Below are positions 8,751 to 10,685 of a stretch of DNA of 10,685 nt, one piece after another (within the stretch, counting starts at the first letter, position 1; each line of letters begins with the position of its first letter). Source of the stretch: Haplosporangium gracile (taxonomy: Eukaryota > Mortierellomycota > Mortierellomycetes > Mortierellales > Mortierellaceae); assembly GCA_015499985.1 (NCBI GenBank), contig JAAAUF010001184.1, forward strand, positions 1 through 10,685, read 5' to 3'. The notes below the pieces were generated by a model. It saw nothing but the letters and a program-made list of their open reading frames with translations, did not search any database and was not told the origin of the DNA. The translations under genes and the position numbers were made by a program.

Positions 8751-9105
8751 CCGGAGCAGGAGGAGGGCGCTGGACGATGATGTGGATAGTTTCCTTGGGT
8801 GGTTTGTTTGGAAAGACATCGGAAATATCGTCGGTTGGGTCTAGCTCCGTTGACGACTCAACTTCATTCCGGACAATCGGGTTGTGTTTGTTGGCTGCAA
8901 CAACAGGGATCGAGACACTCCAGAGGATGAGCTTGTCTGCAGCAATGTCGTCAAACTCGGATGACTTCTTGGTCTTGATGTGTTCTTTGAAGTCATCGAG
9001 AGTGTCCATTGAGGCAATCTTGACGGAAAACGCGTTGGACGTACCCTCTCCATCAACAAGATAGAAAAGGCTCAAGCGATTATCGGTGCTGGTGTTGTGA
9101 AGCAT

Positions 9106-9545
9106 TGGTGAAAAGAAAGAAAGGAGGGAAAAAAAAGTGAGGGTTGTAAAGAGGGTAAGGGTAGTGAAGAAGCTAGGAATGAAAGAAAAGAAAAAAGAGA
9201 ATGGGGGGAAAAGGACCGGGGCTAATGGGAAAAGTGAGAAGGGATGAAAAGGGCGTGATAACGGTGGCAAAGGCGATGAAGGTGTGGAAATGGTGGCAAA
9301 AGGAAAGGGGTTGGGAGTAATAAGGGAATGCAAAGTCGAAAAGAGAATTTGGGAGCGATGACAAAGACATGGAAGCGAGAAGAGGAAAAGAGTGGGAAGG
9401 TGGCACAGCAAAGAGATGTGGGAAGAGTGCGCGTAGGAGAGACAGAGAAAGGAAGAGGCGCGAAGGGTGGCGTAAAGGGAGTTGGTAAGGTCGATGAAGA
9501 TGTAGGAATGGTGACAAAAAGGAGGAAGTAAAGGAAGAAGGGTGT
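9106..9545 (-). promoter_or_regulatory. Long pyrimidine-rich 5' flank of the CRN gene
   Basis: About 440 bases are roughly four-fifths purine on the + strand, hence pyrimidine-rich in the CRN sense direction. This fits a fungal CT-rich promoter/leader, though it is unusually long. Open frames that run through it on the minus strand encode only Pro/Ser/Leu/Phe-rich low-complexity sequence and are not treated as protein. The CRN start at 9105 is preceded by TTTTCACC. Confidence 0.5.
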
Positions 9546-9928
9546 TTTCAAAAAATAAATTATGATGACCTCACCAATTCGCGTTATTTTTGGCATCTTG
9601 CCACCACTCCTTCCTCCCACGCCCTTTCATTTCCATCCTCACTTCGACGCCTGTTTCATCACTACATCTATATCCCACCCTCATTTCGTCACCCACCACA
9701 CTCATCGTCGTCCTTCTCCTTCCCTTTCTTATCATTCTCTTCCCCATCACCTCTCCATCACCTCTTTTTCTCTTTGTTTATCGCTTCATCCTTCTTACTT
9801 CTTATTTACACTCATACGCACACCTCTTTCTCTCTCTCTCTCTCTCTCTCTCTGGCCCATTTGGCATCTGGCAAGTAAAGTATTCCTTTCTTTCCCATGT
9901 AGAAACACCTTGTCATCACTGGCCCTGC
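9546..9928 (+). promoter_or_regulatory. AT-rich hinge and pyrimidine-rich + strand flank, likely divergent promoter
   Basis: An AT-rich hinge (about 9549-9562) separates the purine-rich left tract from a pyrimidine-rich right tract running to about 9900. This mirror arrangement suggests CT-rich leaders for transcription going both ways: the CRN gene leftwards and the unidentified reading frame rightwards. The open frames here (for example one from 9562) are composition artefacts. A possible donor GTAAAG near 9875 with acceptors at about 9902 or 9935 could mark an intron in a leader; this is unproven. Confidence 0.4.
9829..9853 (+). repeat. (TC)n microsatellite
   Basis: A perfect run of 12.5 TC units on the + strand, preceded by an imperfect CTCTTTC. 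It lies inside the larger pyrimidine-rich tract. Length polymorphism between strains is likely. Confidence 0.95.
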
Positions 9929-9935
9929 CTCTTTA

Positions 9936-10649
9936 GCTCCAGCAGATATACCTCGGTGTCTATCGACGACTCTGCCGACCGGGAGGTGGCTGCGACAATG
10001 GTGGTCTTCAGAAGGGTGCTTTTGGCAATGCCATTCATGGTGCCATTTGATCCTTCTGTTGGAGAGCTATTCCTGCAATGATACTGAAGTGATACTCTTT
10101 TGGCGAGATCTGATATTAACAGCTTTTATCCGTACTGTTCACACCGAGATCGTTGATAGATACCCGCAAATGGCAAATGCTCAGCTCCAATGGGTGCTTT
10201 CGAAGCAAGGAACCAAGGAACACGCAACTTTTGTCGCATTTGTGAAGAAATTTCGATTCAGCAATAAACAATCAGCTACAGACGCATATTTGACTCTTAT
10301 CAGCTCCAGCCGAATTCGTCAAAGTCGACAGGAGAAGCTTCGTGAAGCGTTCGCTTCTTTCCAGAAAAATCACGACGAGGATTTCTAGGCCAATCGCGCT
10401 CTACAGCTCAATAGTCAGTCGACCTTCAAGAAAGCAGCTGTTTTTGTTCAGGATGTGGGTCTTCGACAAGCGAAATCTGCATACAGCCATTGTTCTTCGA
10501 AAATTGATGCCAGCGCGGTCCACTTCAAGCCAACGTCTATTCCAAATGATGGCGAAATAGGAGCGTTTGTCGAGGTCGAGACAAAGCGCAGGCGATCCGA
10601 TATACACTATGTTCCAAAACTGCCCACATGTTTGAATGTTTTTCTTTGA
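9936..10649 (+). pseudogene. Unrecognised coding-like region, probably broken; partial at its 5' end
   Basis: I do not recognise this protein. Coding-like sequence starts after a TTTAG (9932-9936) in frame 2 with SVSIDDSADREVAATMVVFR and LLAMPFMVPFDPSVGELFLQ, then meets a stop at 10079. From 10077 frame 3 continues with NDTEVILFWRDLILTAFIRT, a Lys/Arg/Gln-rich helical-looking stretch (KEHATFVAFVKKFRF, SSSRIRQSRQEKLREAF), then TAG at 10386-10388. The same frame resumes with NRALQLNSQSTFKKAAVFVQ and ends in a basic VETKRRRSD segment before TGA at 10647-10649. The 10386 stop may be a changed glutamine codon (CAG to TAG). Alternatively TTTCTAG there may be an intron acceptor. No conserved domain, signal peptide or clear membrane segment is visible beyond one hydrophobic patch. 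Its start codon is not settled; ATG 9998 is the best internal candidate. Confidence 0.45.
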
Positions 10650-10664
10650 TCTTTATTACTATAA

Positions 10665-10670
10665 CAATTA
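10665..10670 (+). promoter_or_regulatory. Possible poly(A) signal ATTAAA
   Basis: ATTAAA lies 15 bases after the TGA of the unidentified right-hand reading frame, in AT-rich sequence. It is a known weaker variant of AATAAA. Its position supports 10649 as a real reading-frame end, but the motif is short. Confidence 0.3.
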
Positions 10671-10685
10671 AAGTGCTTTGACGAC

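Larger units (their letters stand above)
7517..9105 (-). pseudogene. Crinkler (CRN) effector-like gene: ubiquitin-like header plus P-loop NTPase, damaged
   Basis: Known: CRN proteins are modular effectors, first found in oomycetes and also present in several early-diverging fungi; most act in a target-cell nucleus. Seen, minus strand: ATG 9105 begins a 118-residue header with LSLFYLVDGE (residues 11-20, the LFLAK-motif position), FDDIAADKLILW and TIHIIVQRPP (the HVLVxxP-motif position that ends CRN headers). Inferred exons: 9105-8751, 8631-8597, 8539-7517. The third holds GWRQYTASDG, Walker A GLMGVGKS (Lys codon at 8167) and Walker B TLLLIDEH (Asp codon at 7885), then GSRVVFTGTAHAK. The P-loop and Walker B are intact. 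Damage: TAA at 7519-7517 cuts the protein to about 470 residues, intron 2 lacks an AG acceptor, and about 28 residues before the NTPase are read in the wrong frame. No classical signal peptide is visible. A truncated product is possible; I favour pseudogene. Confidence 0.85.

Noticed and set aside
8692..9411. CRN start moved upstream to 9411, with a hydrophobic N-terminus as a signal peptide
   Set aside because: The extra 102 residues come from the pyrimidine-rich flank and are low-complexity Pro/Phe/Leu/Ser. The CRN header begins naturally at 9105, and fungal CRN headers usually lack a classical signal peptide.
9173..10081. Several 100-160 codon frames on both strands of the purine/pyrimidine tracts
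   Set aside because: They owe their openness to base composition: stops need mixed purines and pyrimidines. No domain is visible. Only the part after about 9936 looks coding.
1..10685. CRISPR array, rRNA or tRNA genes
   Set aside because: No regularly spaced direct repeats, no tRNA T-arm-like GTTCGA with a matching stem, and no rRNA-like conserved blocks were seen by eye.

Overview
This looks like nuclear DNA of a filamentous fungus. The genes carry short introns (about 57-132 bases) with GT donors, mostly AG acceptors and CTAAT/CTGAC-type branch sites. Promoters are pyrimidine-rich on the sense strand. The window combines an intact prolyl oligopeptidase, a decayed Helitron and a Crinkler (CRN)-type effector gene. 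CRN genes with this kind of N-terminus, next to Helitron debris, suggest an early-diverging fungus (Mucoromycota, perhaps Mortierella-like). That placement is inference from family knowledge, not a database result.

Layout. (1) Bases 1-2262 are the right-hand part of a dead Helitron on the + strand: the C-terminal, PIF1-like helicase half of its Rep-helicase polyprotein (about 243-2078), broken by four stops and at least two frameshifts, followed by a typical Helitron 3' end (GC hairpin plus CTAG, ending at 2262). The left end lies outside the window. (2) Bases 2263-3680 hold no gene I can support, apart from a CT-rich promoter/5'-leader next to the following gene. (3) Bases 3683-6302 hold an intact five-exon prolyl oligopeptidase (S9A serine peptidase, 716 residues, complete Ser-Asp-His triad) on the + strand. 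(4) Bases 6303-6764 are an intergenic spacer between two convergent genes. (5) Bases 9105 down to 6765 (minus strand) are a CRN effector gene: an N-terminal ubiquitin-like header, a P-loop NTPase, and a nuclease-like C-terminal region that survives only as frameshifted fragments. It has an apparently damaged intron acceptor, a pair of compensating frameshifts just before the NTPase, and stops that remove the C-terminus. (6) Bases 9106-9935 are the CRN 5' flank, a long purine-rich stretch that flips at about 9545-9590 to pyrimidine-rich, consistent with a divergent promoter, and it ends in a (TC)n microsatellite. (7) Bases 9936-10649 (+ strand) are an unrecognised coding-like region with one probable frameshift and one in-frame TAG.

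The only clearly functional gene is the prolyl oligopeptidase. It sits between decaying accessory DNA: transposon debris on one side, a degenerating CRN effector and an orphan, probably broken reading frame on the other. Several inactivating stops fit glutamine codons changed by C-to-T. I do not see a multi-gene system. The most unusual points are the hidden double frameshift and the GT-TG intron of the CRN gene, the unidentified right-hand reading frame, and the strand-composition switch between them.
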